Below are positions 1-9,549 of a stretch of 64,000 bases of DNA, piece by piece (within the stretch, counting starts at the first letter, position 1; every line of letters begins with the position of its first letter). Location: assembly GCA_918807975.1 (NCBI GenBank), contig OU964925.1, forward strand, positions 8,904,798 through 8,968,797, in the 5' to 3' direction. This DNA is from Aplidium turbinatum. Taxonomy: Eukaryota; Chordata; Ascidiacea; Aplousobranchia; Polyclinidae. The translations under genes were made by a program, and so were the position numbers. The notes beneath the pieces are model-generated. The model was not told where the DNA came from and did not search any database. It saw only the letters and a list, made by a program, of their open reading frames with translations.

Positions 1-716
1 AAACAAATTTCATCATTTTGAAGTTGCAATAAAGTGCTCTATGCAGCAAGCAGAATCAAAAACATTTACAGTAAAAACTATTTCGACTTGATGTGAAGCA
101 CAATAACCATTAATCTTAAATGTACCTTGAAATATCCTGCAGGGCATGGAATGAAACTTGGTTGCATGCCCTTTTACTAAGAAATGTTTTTAAGCAAGAT
201 ATGGCCTAGCTAGTGTATTTAAGCTTTTGCTTTTGCTAAAACCAAAAGAAACGTTGAGTTTGGCTCTGTTTTTGAAGAAATTCCTAGCTTGCTTTGCGCG
301 CTCAGTTACCTATCATTAATCCAATCGCTTGCATAGGGCACACGTGTTTTCAGGAGTGAATTTAAAAGATGGAATTTTTACGGTATTTCATGTAATGGTG
401 TTATTATTTTTATAGCTTTCACGTCTGCAGTAGAATCATGTTTAGCAAATTGTATGATCGTTTTCTTGTGCTTAGAATAGTTGAACTATTCTTATACTAT
501 ATATCTTTATTTTTTTATTTCTCCGATATGTGAGACGTGCAATGAATACTGCAGTGCTAATATTAACTTTGCTTCGCGGATTAAATGCGTGTGTTTATTA
601 TTAAATTCGTGCGTTGACTTTTATTGCTGTCTACACGTTCACTTTGGGAATGAAATATATTATTTAATATTATAGCGTCAGCACTGGAGGTTATGCCATT
701 TTCCTTCAAAGTGCTT
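1..716. other. AT-rich flank, no gene seen
   Basis: I see no coding region, RNA gene or repeat boundary here. The short open frames are low-complexity and not family-like. The stretch ends at the target duplication of the LINE that follows. Confidence 0.5.
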
Positions 717-726
717 ACAGTCATTT

Positions 727-3700
727 CTTCTTCGTCGTATGAGCTGTTCTTCTGGACTATATGTTTGGGCATGATGTCATCAGCCACTCGACAGTCTCGT
801 CATCCAGGGCCTTCAGTCCAAGCGCTCCATGTGGTGGTTGATGGATTGGGCAGTCGTGGACGACATGATCTACTGTCTGGTCTGTGGCGCCACACTCGCA
901 TCCCGGTGAGGGAGCCAGGCCCCATTTGCACATGTCTGAACGAAAGCGACCGACGCCGGTTCGTAGGCGGTTAAGCCGGACCCACGCAAGTCTTGCGAGG
1001 GACATTCCCGGAGGGTGGGGATCGACGTCGGGTAGGAAATCACGGAGTCGGGAGGTGTTGTTTTGCCACTCCATGTTCCATGTGTAGTTCGTCCAGTGTG
1101 CCGCACTTATTCCAAGATCTTCAACGTTGTTCAGAAGCTGTCGTGCGGCGGGCACAAATGGGCGTCTTGATTTCAGTCGCTGCTGTCCTCCAGGTAGGCG
1201 CTGGAATGTACTGTGGAGGAGGTGGTCGGGGTCCAGTGCGCGACGAGCAAGGGAAATCATGGCTCCTTTACGGCGAAGCTCAGCAGGTTGGATGCCTGCA
1301 AGGATGGGAAGGCAGTCCGTTGGAGTGGGACGCAGGCATCCAGTCACAGTGCGTAGTGCGTCATTGATGGCGGTGTCAATGTGGCGGGTGTGAGAGCTGC
1401 GGCACCACACTGGTGCGCAGTACTCAGCGGTAGAATGGACAAGGGCCAAGGTAGCTGTGCGAAGGGTTTTCGCATCAGCTCCCCAGCCGGAACCCGCCAG
1501 CCGCCTCAAAAGTGCAACGCGCGCAGATAGTTTTTTGCGCAGTGACTCCAGGTGTCGTCGGTATGTGAGTGACCTGTCCAGGGTTACGCCGAGGTAGGTG
1601 GGTTCGGCGCAGTAGGGGAGGTGGTCGTCATCGGTGGTAATGTTGATCTCACGTTTTGCTTCCTTGTTGTTTAGGTGGAAGGCCGCCGACACTGTCTTTG
1701 CCTTGCTGAGCTGTAGCTTCCATTTCTGGAGATATGTTGATATAGTTGACATGTCCTGGCTTAGGTTCCTCTCCATTGACTGCCAATCTCCGGCTGGATG
1801 CAGGAGAGCCAGATCGTCTGCATAAGCATACTTCCTGGAGATGGTGTCAGGCAGGTCGTAGATGTAAGTGTTAAAGAGGAGGGGAGCCAGGACAGAGCCC
1901 TGTGGGACGCCGTTCCTGAGTCGACGTAGTCTACTTCGTCGGCCGCTACCGGTGGAAAGGGTAAAGCTGCGGTTTTGCACAAGTTCCATGATCATATGGA
2001 CCATGTGCCTGTCAGGAAGGAGACGGAGTAGTTTGCAGGTAAGGCCGCTGTGCCATACAGTGTCGTAGGCAGCCGTGAGATCGACAAACACGGCGCCAGC
2101 CTTCTTTTTTGCCGAGAAGCTGTCCTCGATGTCTTGGGTCATCAGGGTGACCTGGTCTACAGTTGATCTTCCGTGGCGAAAGCCGGCTTGTTCCCGAGGG
2201 AGCTGAGGGTCTATTATCGGTTCGACACGGGCGTAGATAAGTCTTTCGAGTATCTTGAAGGGGATACAGAGCAGAGAGATGGGGCGGTAGCTCTTCGGAT
2301 CCCCTGGGGGCTTCTTCGGCTTTGGGACTGCAACCACTAGGGCTCTTCTCCAGATTCTTGGGATGCGCAGGTGACGCAAGCAGCAGGAAAGGAATTCTTT
2401 TAACCAGGACCTCATAGAGGGGGCAGCTTGGAGTATTAGTTCCGGGCATAGGTGGTCAAGGCCCGGGGATTTGCCTGGCTTTAGGTGCTGGAGGGCGGAG
2501 GCAAATTCTTCTGGGGTAAACTCACCAGAGATGTTGCCCTCGACAGGTGTTGGGACCTTCCAGAGGTCCGTCATTTCCTTGAGGACGGACTTGTCTGATT
2601 CACGGTCTCTCGTTCTGTGCACTCCATTTTTCACAAGTTGTGAGGCGATGGCATTTGCTGAAATGGGGCATTGGCGACGAGAGGCACGTGATCTGCCAGT
2701 GAGGTTGTTGAGTGTACTCCAAGCTGTGCGGCTGGAGTGCGTGAAGTCGATTGAGTCTATGGCTTCTGTCCAGCGCTTCTTCCTCTTTGAATCCAATCTT
2801 TCCAGCAGGGCTGTTGCTGAGTTGGTGGTGGCGGTGCCCTGGGGGGAACGGAGGAAGTCGCGGTAAAGCCTGTCGCACTCCACATCCCAGCAAGGTATGT
2901 AGTTTTTCCGTCGACCTCGCGGGATGGAGTCTTTTGCCGCAGATATGATTGCATCACAGAAGTCCTGGTAGGCTTCATCCACTTTGATGGTGTGTGGGGA
3001 TGGGAGGTACCGCGTAGCTTCGTTTGTGAGGAAGCTGTAGTATTCCCAGTCGGCCTTTCTGAAGTTCCATCGCTTGACAGGCTTGCTCGGAATAGGTGTG
3101 GCAAGCAAGGGGGCCGTGATTAGCGAGGGTCGGTGTTGAGACCTTGGGAACTTCTCTAACACACGTCTGTCCGGCTGGCGATCATCGGGGTCATCACTTG
3201 CGAAAGCCAGGTCTGGGTTCGTGCCAGTGTTCCAACGACCGGAGTGGAAGCTCGGTGCGCCCTTAGGATCGTATAAGAGGGCGAGGTTGTTGTTGGTTGC
3301 CCAAGCGGCCAGACTATCTCCGTCGTTGTTGATGGAGTTGTATCCCCAGTCAGTGTGGTGGCAGTTAAAATCGCCAGCATAGAGGCTGGGGTGGGGGAAC
3401 ACTGGGATGGCTGTTGATGTTATCCGCGAAGGTGGGGGCTTGTAGACATTGACGATGTTGTAGCCTGCTACATCTACACAAAGCCACTCGATCTCCGATT
3501 GAGCTTGGGATTGGTCAACCAAGGACCAGCTCAGCCGGTCATGGACAAACGTGGCGAGGCCGTGTTTCCTGCTGCAGGTTGCGCCTGCGAGTGTGAAGTT
3601 GGTTATTACCAACTTATCCACAGATGTACAGTGAGTCTCCTGGAGGAGGATGATGAGGGCTTGATGCTTGGTGGCCAGGTGCTCGATGATGTTGAGCTTG

Positions 3701-3927
3701 CTGGCCGTGATGCCCTCGGTGTTCAGCTGCAGTACGGTGGGTCGTCGGTACTTTTCGACAGTGCGAGCACTGCCGTGCCCTGAAAAGGGCATTTTCCTAC
3801 CCACCCTGCGCTGAACAGTCTCATTAGCTCTTGTTTGACAAGCTTCGTTTCGCATACGTATTTTGTATAATTTCGTATGTTACTGACGGGGGGGACCACG
3901 TGAAGGTGCTTGTCTTCCTCCCCATTG
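727..3927 (-). mobile_element. LINE retrotransposon with intact ORF2
   Basis: This is a non-LTR retrotransposon inserted on the minus strand. A 10 bp target duplication, ACAGTCATTT, flanks it at 717-726 and 3928-3937. The 3' end (low-coordinate side) finishes in a short GAAGAAG-type tail, as expected after target-primed reverse transcription. Only about 70 bases precede the ORF2 start and there is no ORF1, so the copy is either 5'-truncated or of an ORF2-only type. The open 1032-codon frame and clean duplication suggest a recent insertion. A second, 5'-truncated copy of the same family lies at about 6184-6802. I place it in the broad Jockey/I/CR1 assemblage (endonuclease plus RT) but cannot fix the clade by eye. 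Confidence 0.88.
757..3855 (-). CDS. LINE ORF2: endonuclease and reverse transcriptase
   Basis: The 1032-residue polyprotein nicks target DNA and reverse-transcribes the element's RNA at the nick. Residues about 40-240 form an exonuclease-endonuclease-phosphatase domain, with LQLNTEG, the LQETH glutamate, YAGDFNCHHTDWG and NPDLAF. The final motif reads SQHRP where most relatives have SDHxP. Residues about 460-740 are the reverse transcriptase, with PGKSPGLD, SYRPISLL, VFVDLTAAYD (motif A) and YADDLALL (catalytic box). The C-terminus has a zinc-knuckle-like CECGATDQTVDHVVHDC. Nothing internal interrupts the frame. Start choice: the frame opens with MRNEACQTR, and a methionine at MPFSGHG just before the endonuclease is an alternative. 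It may encode active protein, but this was not tested. Confidence 0.9.
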   Translation of the reverse strand: MRNEACQTRANETVQRRVGRKMPFSGHGSARTVEKYRRPTVLQLNTEGITASKLNIIEHLATKHQALIILLQETHCTSVDKLVITNFTLAGATCSRKHGLATFVHDRLSWSLVDQSQAQSEIEWLCVDVAGYNIVNVYKPPPSRITSTAIPVFPHPSLYAGDFNCHHTDWGYNSINNDGDSLAAWATNNNLALLYDPKGAPSFHSGRWNTGTNPDLAFASDDPDDRQPDRRVLEKFPRSQHRPSLITAPLLATPIPSKPVKRWNFRKADWEYYSFLTNEATRYLPSPHTIKVDEAYQDFCDAIISAAKDSIPRGRRKNYIPCWDVECDRLYRDFLRSPQGTATTNSATALLERLDSKRKKRWTEAIDSIDFTHSSRTAWSTLNNLTGRSRASRRQCPISANAIASQLVKNGVHRTRDRESDKSVLKEMTDLWKVPTPVEGNISGEFTPEEFASALQHLKPGKSPGLDHLCPELILQAAPSMRSWLKEFLSCCLRHLRIPRIWRRALVVAVPKPKKPPGDPKSYRPISLLCIPFKILERLIYARVEPIIDPQLPREQAGFRHGRSTVDQVTLMTQDIEDSFSAKKKAGAVFVDLTAAYDTVWHSGLTCKLLRLLPDRHMVHMIMELVQNRSFTLSTGSGRRSRLRRLRNGVPQGSVLAPLLFNTYIYDLPDTISRKYAYADDLALLHPAGDWQSMERNLSQDMSTISTYLQKWKLQLSKAKTVSAAFHLNNKEAKREINITTDDDHLPYCAEPTYLGVTLDRSLTYRRHLESLRKKLSARVALLRRLAGSGWGADAKTLRTATLALVHSTAEYCAPVWCRSSHTRHIDTAINDALRTVTGCLRPTPTDCLPILAGIQPAELRRKGAMISLARRALDPDHLLHSTFQRLPGGQQRLKSRRPFVPAARQLLNNVEDLGISAAHWTNYTWNMEWQNNTSRLRDFLPDVDPHPPGMSLARLAWVRLNRLRTGVGRFRSDMCKWGLAPSPGCECGATDQTVDHVVHDCPIHQPPHGALGLKALDDETVEWLMTSCPNI

Positions 3928-3937
3928 ACAGTCATTT

Positions 3938-4710
3938 GCAAGTGGTAGAGATGAAGTGGTTAAATTAGTTCCGACGTATGATACATGTCGAGCCAAAAAT
4001 AATTGAGTCAAAAGACGTGTAAGTAGTACACAATTGCGTAAGTACGGACATCCGTAACAATCAGGCTGCGTTTGCTTGAGGCTCAATAATCAACTACTGA
4101 CTTATGCTGGTTTAGATCTTGTTTTGGTGACTAATCAGTAATTACCCCGTTTATGAATACATACTATAGCCTATTAGTGGATCTGACTACTTCTATCTGG
4201 AAGCTCATTAGTTTTCGATCGTAGGGCTGCCACGTTCTCGGGTGATGATCGGCTTTGTTAGTCTCGTGTTGATGGACACATGGTTAAGATTATATCAGTT
4301 ATCTTTGGGATCCTCAACAGTTACCTTTGGCACGTGCTGAGCTCGTTGATTTGTCAAGCTTCTTGAAATATCATTGTGTGGTAGTTGAGAAAGAGCAACT
4401 GCCCATACAGAAGAGTCGCAACCGTAGGACAATGAAGTTGCGTATTGTAGGAGTCTGTTGCCTGGTGACAAGAGTGTTGACAGGTGAGGCCTTATTTTTA
4501 AAGTCAACGAGTAAGTTGTAATATGCCAACAGATCGCTTCCTATAATCGCCAAGATAAAACGTCCAAAACGTATCTTGAACAAAAAATCCTAAAATAGTT
4601 TTAGTGGCTGCAAACAATGAACTTCTTCAATCTTCAAAAATCTTTCAACATGGACAAACCAAGATTTCGTAAACTTAATAAGAACTATGGACAATCGATC
4701 CTTGTGGAGA
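3938..4710. other. No gene seen
   Basis: Sequence between the LINE and the next MITE. No open frame resembles a known family, and I found no repeat termini or RNA gene. Confidence 0.4.
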
Positions 4711-4718
4711 CTCATGGT

Positions 4719-4985
4719 CAGGCCCCGATTTAGGGGGGGCAGAGGAGGCAGTTGCCCCGGGCCCCCCGACTTTTGAAGGGCCCCCCTATGTAAAAAAATG
4801 TGATTTTGTGTTATATTTTTTCCTTTTGGCCTTTAAAGTTTCTGCAAAATGCTGTGCAGTACTGGACTGATGCTACTGTAGACGTAGAAATGGTTTTTCG
4901 CGCCGAAGGCGCAAAAATTTTTTTTGCACGAGGCCCCCCTGATCTAAAAGTGCTCCGGGCCCCCAATCAGTTAAATCCGGCCCTG
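4719..4985. mobile_element. hAT-type MITE, family F, copy 1
   Basis: A 267 bp non-autonomous element with termini CAGGCCCCGATTTA and (reverse complement) CAGGGCCGGATTTA. An exact 8 bp target duplication, CTCATGGT, lies at 4711-4718 and 4986-4993. The 8 bp duplication and CAGGG-type ends fit hAT. The interior is rich in runs of C and G next to an A/T-rich core. A second copy of the same family sits at 24644-24915. Confidence 0.88.
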
Positions 4986-4993
4986 CTCATGGT

Positions 4994-5302
4994 AGCCGAC
5001 GCCTTATTCAGGCATGGACGATGATGATGATGAGCAATGAACAAGATAATTTGCTGCTCTAGAACTGGATGTCTTCAGTAACAGAGTGGGTTCGCCGTCA
5101 GTAAAGATGGTAGAAGATAGAGGCCGAACTTTAGAAGTTCTGAAATATTTGCTAGTTTAAAATCGAGTTGTTACTGAGGGCAGAGAGAGTTTATCAGATG
5201 CTACTTTTTTGTCGTATTCAGGCTTTCGTGTGGTGGGTGAAGATTTAGATTAAGTGAACAGGAAGGCAAGGAACCAATCTTCGTGTCCACCTTCAGGTGT
5301 GC
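4994..5302. other. No gene seen
   Basis: Short spacer between the MITE and the piggyBac remnant. Only a few GATGATGATGAT-like triplets stand out. Confidence 0.4.
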
Positions 5303-5650
5303 TTAACCCTTTACAGGCGGCGAAGACTATCTCTTGTTATTTGTTCGTGATTTTTTTGTATATTGTAGTTTTTAGTCTAACTAAGAATATTTTATGAAAA
5401 GAATTTAAAATTTTTATTTCTTTGTTTGTTTTTTATTATGTTCCCAAAATGGGAACGTCGGCATGTAAAGGTACCAAAAATATCGTATCGTGTTTTGTAT
5501 TTGAATATGACGTAAACTTGGGTAGCCTACTTTATTCGATACAATAGCATTGAAAAAGACAATAAACAAAAGTACACACGTTTAAGAGATCCACAAACAA
5601 CAAATGTACTTTTTACCACCGTACTTTCTACAACTACCCTGTCACTAACT

Positions 5651-5743
5651 TTATTTGTGGTGGTATGCGTCAATGCATATCTTATGCGTCGGTTTTTCGC
5701 ATTTTGTGCATAGCAACTTTGTATTTTTCATGTTCACTGCACA
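5651..5743 (-). pseudogene. piggyBac transposase C-terminal Cys-rich finger
   Basis: The frame reads CAVNMKNTKLLCTKCEKP then THKICIDAYHHK and a stop. The Cys/His spacing resembles the cross-brace zinc finger that ends piggyBac transposases and binds subterminal DNA. It lies between the piggyBac ends and on the same strand as the N-terminal remnant, which supports the assignment. No intact upstream frame joins it. Confidence 0.6.
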
Positions 5744-6183
5744 TCTTCCTTGTTACGATGATACAAGTAAATGATTCAATGAGTCGAATCGCACGGCTGC
5801 AGACGGATGTGCACTCTAGGGTGGCTCGTTTTTGAACTTTTTTTTTTATTTTCTCGGGGTAGTGGGGAAATGGTGCCAATGAGTGAGAAAACGCTGATGA
5901 AAAAATTTGAGATTCGTAACAAATTGTCTTCAGCCTCCTCATGGGGCCCAAAATCGAAAAATGGGGTCAAAACGAAATTTTTTTCAAAAATATTTTTAGT
6001 TTGGGTAGATTCAATATTGTTTAGATATATCTAATTAAGCTAAGAAAAAAATTTGGAGTCATTTGAACCATTCCTTCAGCTTCCTCACAGCTTCTCAAAA
6101 TTTCCATTTTGCTGAAAATTTCGCATTTTTGTGGGTGGTTACATAACTACAAACTTCGTCAGTAACGTAAATTCAAATAAAAG

Positions 6184-6802
6184 ACGATGCCTACGCCCAA
6201 CTCCAACAGAGTATTTACCAATCCTTGCAGGCATCCAACCTGCTGAGCTCCGCCGAAAGGGAGCCATCATATGCCTGGCTTGCCGGGCGGGGGATCCTAA
6301 CCACTTGCTTCATGCAAAACTCAACATCCCACCTCAGGAATCTCCCCGGCAACTAAAGTCAAGACACCCCTTTGTGCCAGCTGCTGTTGAATTACTACAT
6401 CCATTCAGCCATCATGCCATCAGCGCAGCACACTTCATGGAAGACACTTGGAATGCAGCGTGGTGCGCCACCGACACCAAACTAAATGGTTTTATACCCC
6501 ACCCGGTGGCGCGCCCCCATGGTATGGACCTGCCTCGGCCGACTTGGGTCAAGCTCAACAGAATCCGAATCGGAGTCGGTCGCTTCCATTCCAACATGCA
6601 CAAGTGGGGTCTGGCTCCCTCATCGGCCTTCGAATGCGGCGCGGAGGAACAAACTGCTGACCATGTCGTTCTCGAATGCCCCATCTACAAGGCACCAAAT
6701 GGAACGCATGGTATAGCAACGCTGGACGAAGCTACACTCACCTGGCTCTCCACCACCTGCCCTGAAATTTGATTTTATCTGGTCTCAAACGAAAGAAGAA
6801 GA
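6184..6802 (+). mobile_element. 5'-truncated LINE copy (ORF2 C-terminus)
   Basis: This matches the C-terminal ~195 residues of ORF2 from the LINE at 727-3927 (for example RPTPTEYLPILAGIQPAELR and the terminal FECGAEEQTADHVVLEC finger). It carries a GAAGAAGAA tail after the stop. Truncation at an arbitrary 5' point with the 3' end kept is the usual outcome of LINE integration. It interrupts the piggyBac transposase remnant, so it is younger than that element. I could not find a convincing target duplication. Confidence 0.85.
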
Positions 6803-6947
6803 ACTGGTGAAATGTACCAAATTGTTGACAATTTGACCTTAGCAGATCTAACAGCGGCAGTACCTTGGCCATTTTAGACTGAGCTAGATTATGATTGTCA
6901 GCCAGGTGCAAGTACGTTTTTATATTGCGGAAACGGTCTCTGCTCAT
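6738..6947 (-). pseudogene. piggyBac transposase N-terminal fragment
   Basis: About the first 47 codons read MSRDRFRNIKTYLHLADN then HNLAQSKMAKVLPLLDLLRSN, which matches the start of the piggyBac transposase core domain (MSRDRF.....YLHFADN pattern). The match ends at about 6805, where the LINE fragment was inserted. The rest of the open frame is LINE sequence read backwards. Upstream, the sequence becomes a hAT D-type end, so the true N-terminus is gone. Confidence 0.75.
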
Positions 6948-6949
6948 GG

Positions 6950-7084
6950 TCTTAGAATATAGCGCTTGAAATTAGCGCTGACGCGTCAATTTCTTTGAGA
7001 GCTTACGCAGTACTTTACGCCGTGAAGTTTTTAGGCAATTCGCGCTAACGTGGTCAATTTATTTCATTGACGCGTATAACACTG
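6950..7084. mobile_element. hAT D terminal fragment
   Basis: Reverse-complemented, this matches the first ~135 bp of hAT D at 27680, beginning CAGTGTTATACGCGTCA and including GCGCGAATTGCCTAAAAAC. Only one end is present and no target duplication is visible, so it is a broken copy inside the piggyBac remnant. Confidence 0.7.
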
Positions 7085-7875
7085 ATAGTAAGCCAATAAG
7101 TTTTCTCATATCAACCTCATCAACTTTGAAGTTTATCCTATTCTTGTCTCTCCTTGTATATAAGCTCTTTTGCTCTACTAGTAAAGAAAACATGTCATCA
7201 GTAAAGAACAGAGAAAATATCTCAAACAAGCTTTTCCCTCCATGAGCTTGAACCTTATCGAATGGCTGCAGTTCTTTTGGGTCGCTCAGTGATGCTTTGT
7301 CTTTTTCTTGCCATCTGCAATCTCTTTAGTTCCTTCGATAGAAGTCATAGAAGTGTTTTCTGCATAAGATCAAGCTATGAAAACATCAAGCTGTGAAAAT
7401 GTTCTCTTGGTAAAAGCAGTGAGAACTTTTTTGAGATAAACTTCGTTATTTGTGTACCACATGTTGCCAACGTTCCCATTTTGGGAACAACGTATAAATT
7501 TAATTATGAGAAGAAAAATGTTAAATATAACGAAACAAATGGTAGGGGAAACAAGTTATTAGTAATTATTTCACATAAAAAACGCAAATATGTTGAAACA
7601 AAATTTAATTTGTGTTTTCGAGAAGCACTTTTTTTCGAAAGATGAAAAATATGATTTTTGACTAAATCCATCGCTTTCATAAAGGAACAATTTTGCAAAT
7701 ACTAATTTTTCAACAAATGCATCTGAAACAATAATCGTTCAACAACAATATCCAAAACAGAAAATTTTTAAATGGGGTCCGTGTAAAGCTGTGCGCGACT
7801 TCAACCCCATGTTCTCATTTTGGGAACGTTGGCGTGTAAAGGGTTAAAGGCTAAGTGTGCTACCAAAGACGCAAC

Positions 7876-7962
7876 CGTATGCTCTTGAATGGTGTCGAAC
7901 CGGCGCCCTTTCGAGTGCCGTACCAATTCTTTCACCACTCGGCTATGCAGCCATGCTGCTGA
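7876..7962 (-). repeat. tRNA-like sequence (SINE head or tRNA pseudogene)
   Basis: On the minus strand the sequence has an A-box-like TAGCCGAGTGGT and a B-box-like GGTTCGACACC about 45 bases apart, with a long intervening arm as in a type II (Ser/Leu) tRNA. It lies just outside the piggyBac TTAA. The acceptor ends do not pair well, so a working tRNA is unlikely. Confidence 0.5.
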
Positions 7963-8126
7963 AACTGTGTCAATAAAAAAATGTTACTTTTCTCTTTAAA
8001 GTAACTCCATCTAATCGGTTTAACTGGAATGGACAAAAACCATTATCAATCGATGTTTAAAACTCTTAAGAGAGATCGGATCAGATTGGAAAATCCTATG
8101 GCGTACCAGCATGACTCACTTTAATA

Positions 8127-8984
8127 CAAGCCTACCAGGCTCGCAGTACCGCCTGAAAACTGGGAGGTGAGAATTTTCAAATCACGCTTAACCTGTAATT
8201 GGTAAAGATCAATCGCTTTTTCGATTTATAACCATTTTTAGATTTCTGACAGTCAAACCTAATACGTCTACACTGAATAAATGTTGCTAGATATTGAAAT
8301 ATAGTAAAATAGCTGATTTTGACACAGGTTGTGTAGCCTAATGCTCAGAAAGTATGCAAAATTGCGATTTATTAGCCGAATGTAAATGAAAGGAACTTAA
8401 AGTTGATCTACATGAAAATATTCATAGGCTTAAGATATGCTGCGAGCATCGAATTTCATCATCATATAATTAAATTCCACATTACCTAATTACGTTGTCA
8501 CTACCGGTAATCTACGAAAGCAAACATGGGCAAATTAGCACAATACTTTATTACCATTGGTAAGATAGCGCATATTTCACTGCACAGCAAATGCTTGAAA
8601 AAGTTGATATTTACAAAACCATTCACAAGCCTGCTAAAAAATATTAATGCTGATGGTCACTCTTGCTTAAAATGTGACGTTTCAATGTCAGAAAACGTTT
8701 GATTGGCCGAGCCAGATGTTGTTCCATCATGTTTTATTGTTTTGATTGTGCTAGCTCGGTGAATATTGCTTTCTGGGCATTACACAACCTTTATCAAAAT
8801 CAGTTATTGTACGTCATTTCAATATCTAGCAACATTTAGGCTATTCACAGTAGAAGTAGCAAGTTTGACTGTAAAAATCTAAAAATGGTTGTGAAACGGT
8901 AAAATGATTGATTTTACCACTTACATGTTAAACGTGATATAAAACACACGCCTCCAGTTTTTCACTGTGCGTCTGGTGGGCCTG
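8127..8984. mobile_element. Long-TIR MITE flanked by TA
   Basis: An 858 bp element with imperfect inverted arms of about 200 bp (8127-8345 and 8775-8984). Ends begin CAAGCCTACCAG and CAGGCCCACCAG directly inside a TA dinucleotide (8125-8126, 8985-8986). Shared inner words include AAATGTTGCTAGATATTGAA and AACCATTTTTAGATTT. TA flanks and long inverted arms suggest a Tc1/mariner-related non-autonomous element. No coding capacity. Confidence 0.72.
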
Positions 8985-8986
8985 TA

Positions 8987-9549
8987 ATAGGCTATGCTCC
9001 AGTAATGGACCCACCATCCTTATTCTGAAAGAAGTTTTTTCGGCAGTCCTCCTAAAATAAGCAACACGCGAATAACTGCATAAATTGCTTTCTGACATTG
9101 CAGCGCATGAAATATGAATTTGCGATGTCAGGTCTCACTACACTCAGCACTTTCTGAATAAAGAAATGAAACGTAAAAGACGTCCGAGCATTAAGCTATG
9201 GTTTACAGAAAAGGGAAATTGTTTACGAAAATAAAAAATGAAGATTTTGACATTTTTTCTAACTTTGACTGGTTACTGGTTGACACCACTTCGATATACT
9301 TCGAATAAGGTAGCCTAATATTCTAAAACATATTCCCACAATTTTTCCATGCATTGTGTTCAGTATAAAATCTTCTTTTCAGAAAGAATATCCTTATGAT
9401 TACTTGTGAGAATGTGGGTATTTTGATTAGCCGTTTATCACTATCTTAAACAAACTAGTATTCACTTACATAACTTCTCAGTAGCGTAGGACTATACGAA
9501 CTTATTGGGAAGTTTCATGATTTATTTAGGTTTAGTAAGATATTGTAAA
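8987..9549. promoter_or_regulatory. 5' flank of GNAT gene copy 1
   Basis: This is the spacer between the MITE and the first coding exon, so promoter elements or a 5' UTR should lie here. I cannot identify a convincing TATA box or initiator. An in-frame ATG at 9505 would add 15 residues (MGSFMIYLGLVRYCK) to the chosen start. Confidence 0.25.

Larger units (their letters stand above)
5307..7843 (-). mobile_element. Old piggyBac-type transposon
   Basis: A 2537 bp element flanked by TTAA at 5303-5306 and 7844-7847. Its ends share CCCTTTACA followed by diverged sequence, typical of piggyBac. Further copies of the terminal word, with ACGTTCCCAttTTGGGAAC, lie inside at about 5438-5473 and 7468-7492, so the subterminal repeats are palindromic. 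Minus-strand transposase remnants occur at 6738-6947 (N-terminal half) and 5651-5743 (C-terminal Cys-rich finger). The catalytic middle is missing, and a truncated LINE (about 6184-6802) and a hAT D-type end (about 6950-7084) have inserted. It cannot make a transposase. Confidence 0.8.

Noticed and set aside
481-787. Short open frames at the left edge
   Set aside because: No motif or codon signal; partly overlap the LINE 3' end.
7876-7962. Functional tRNA-Ser/Leu gene
   Set aside because: A and B boxes are present but the acceptor stem does not pair, so it is kept only as tRNA-like.
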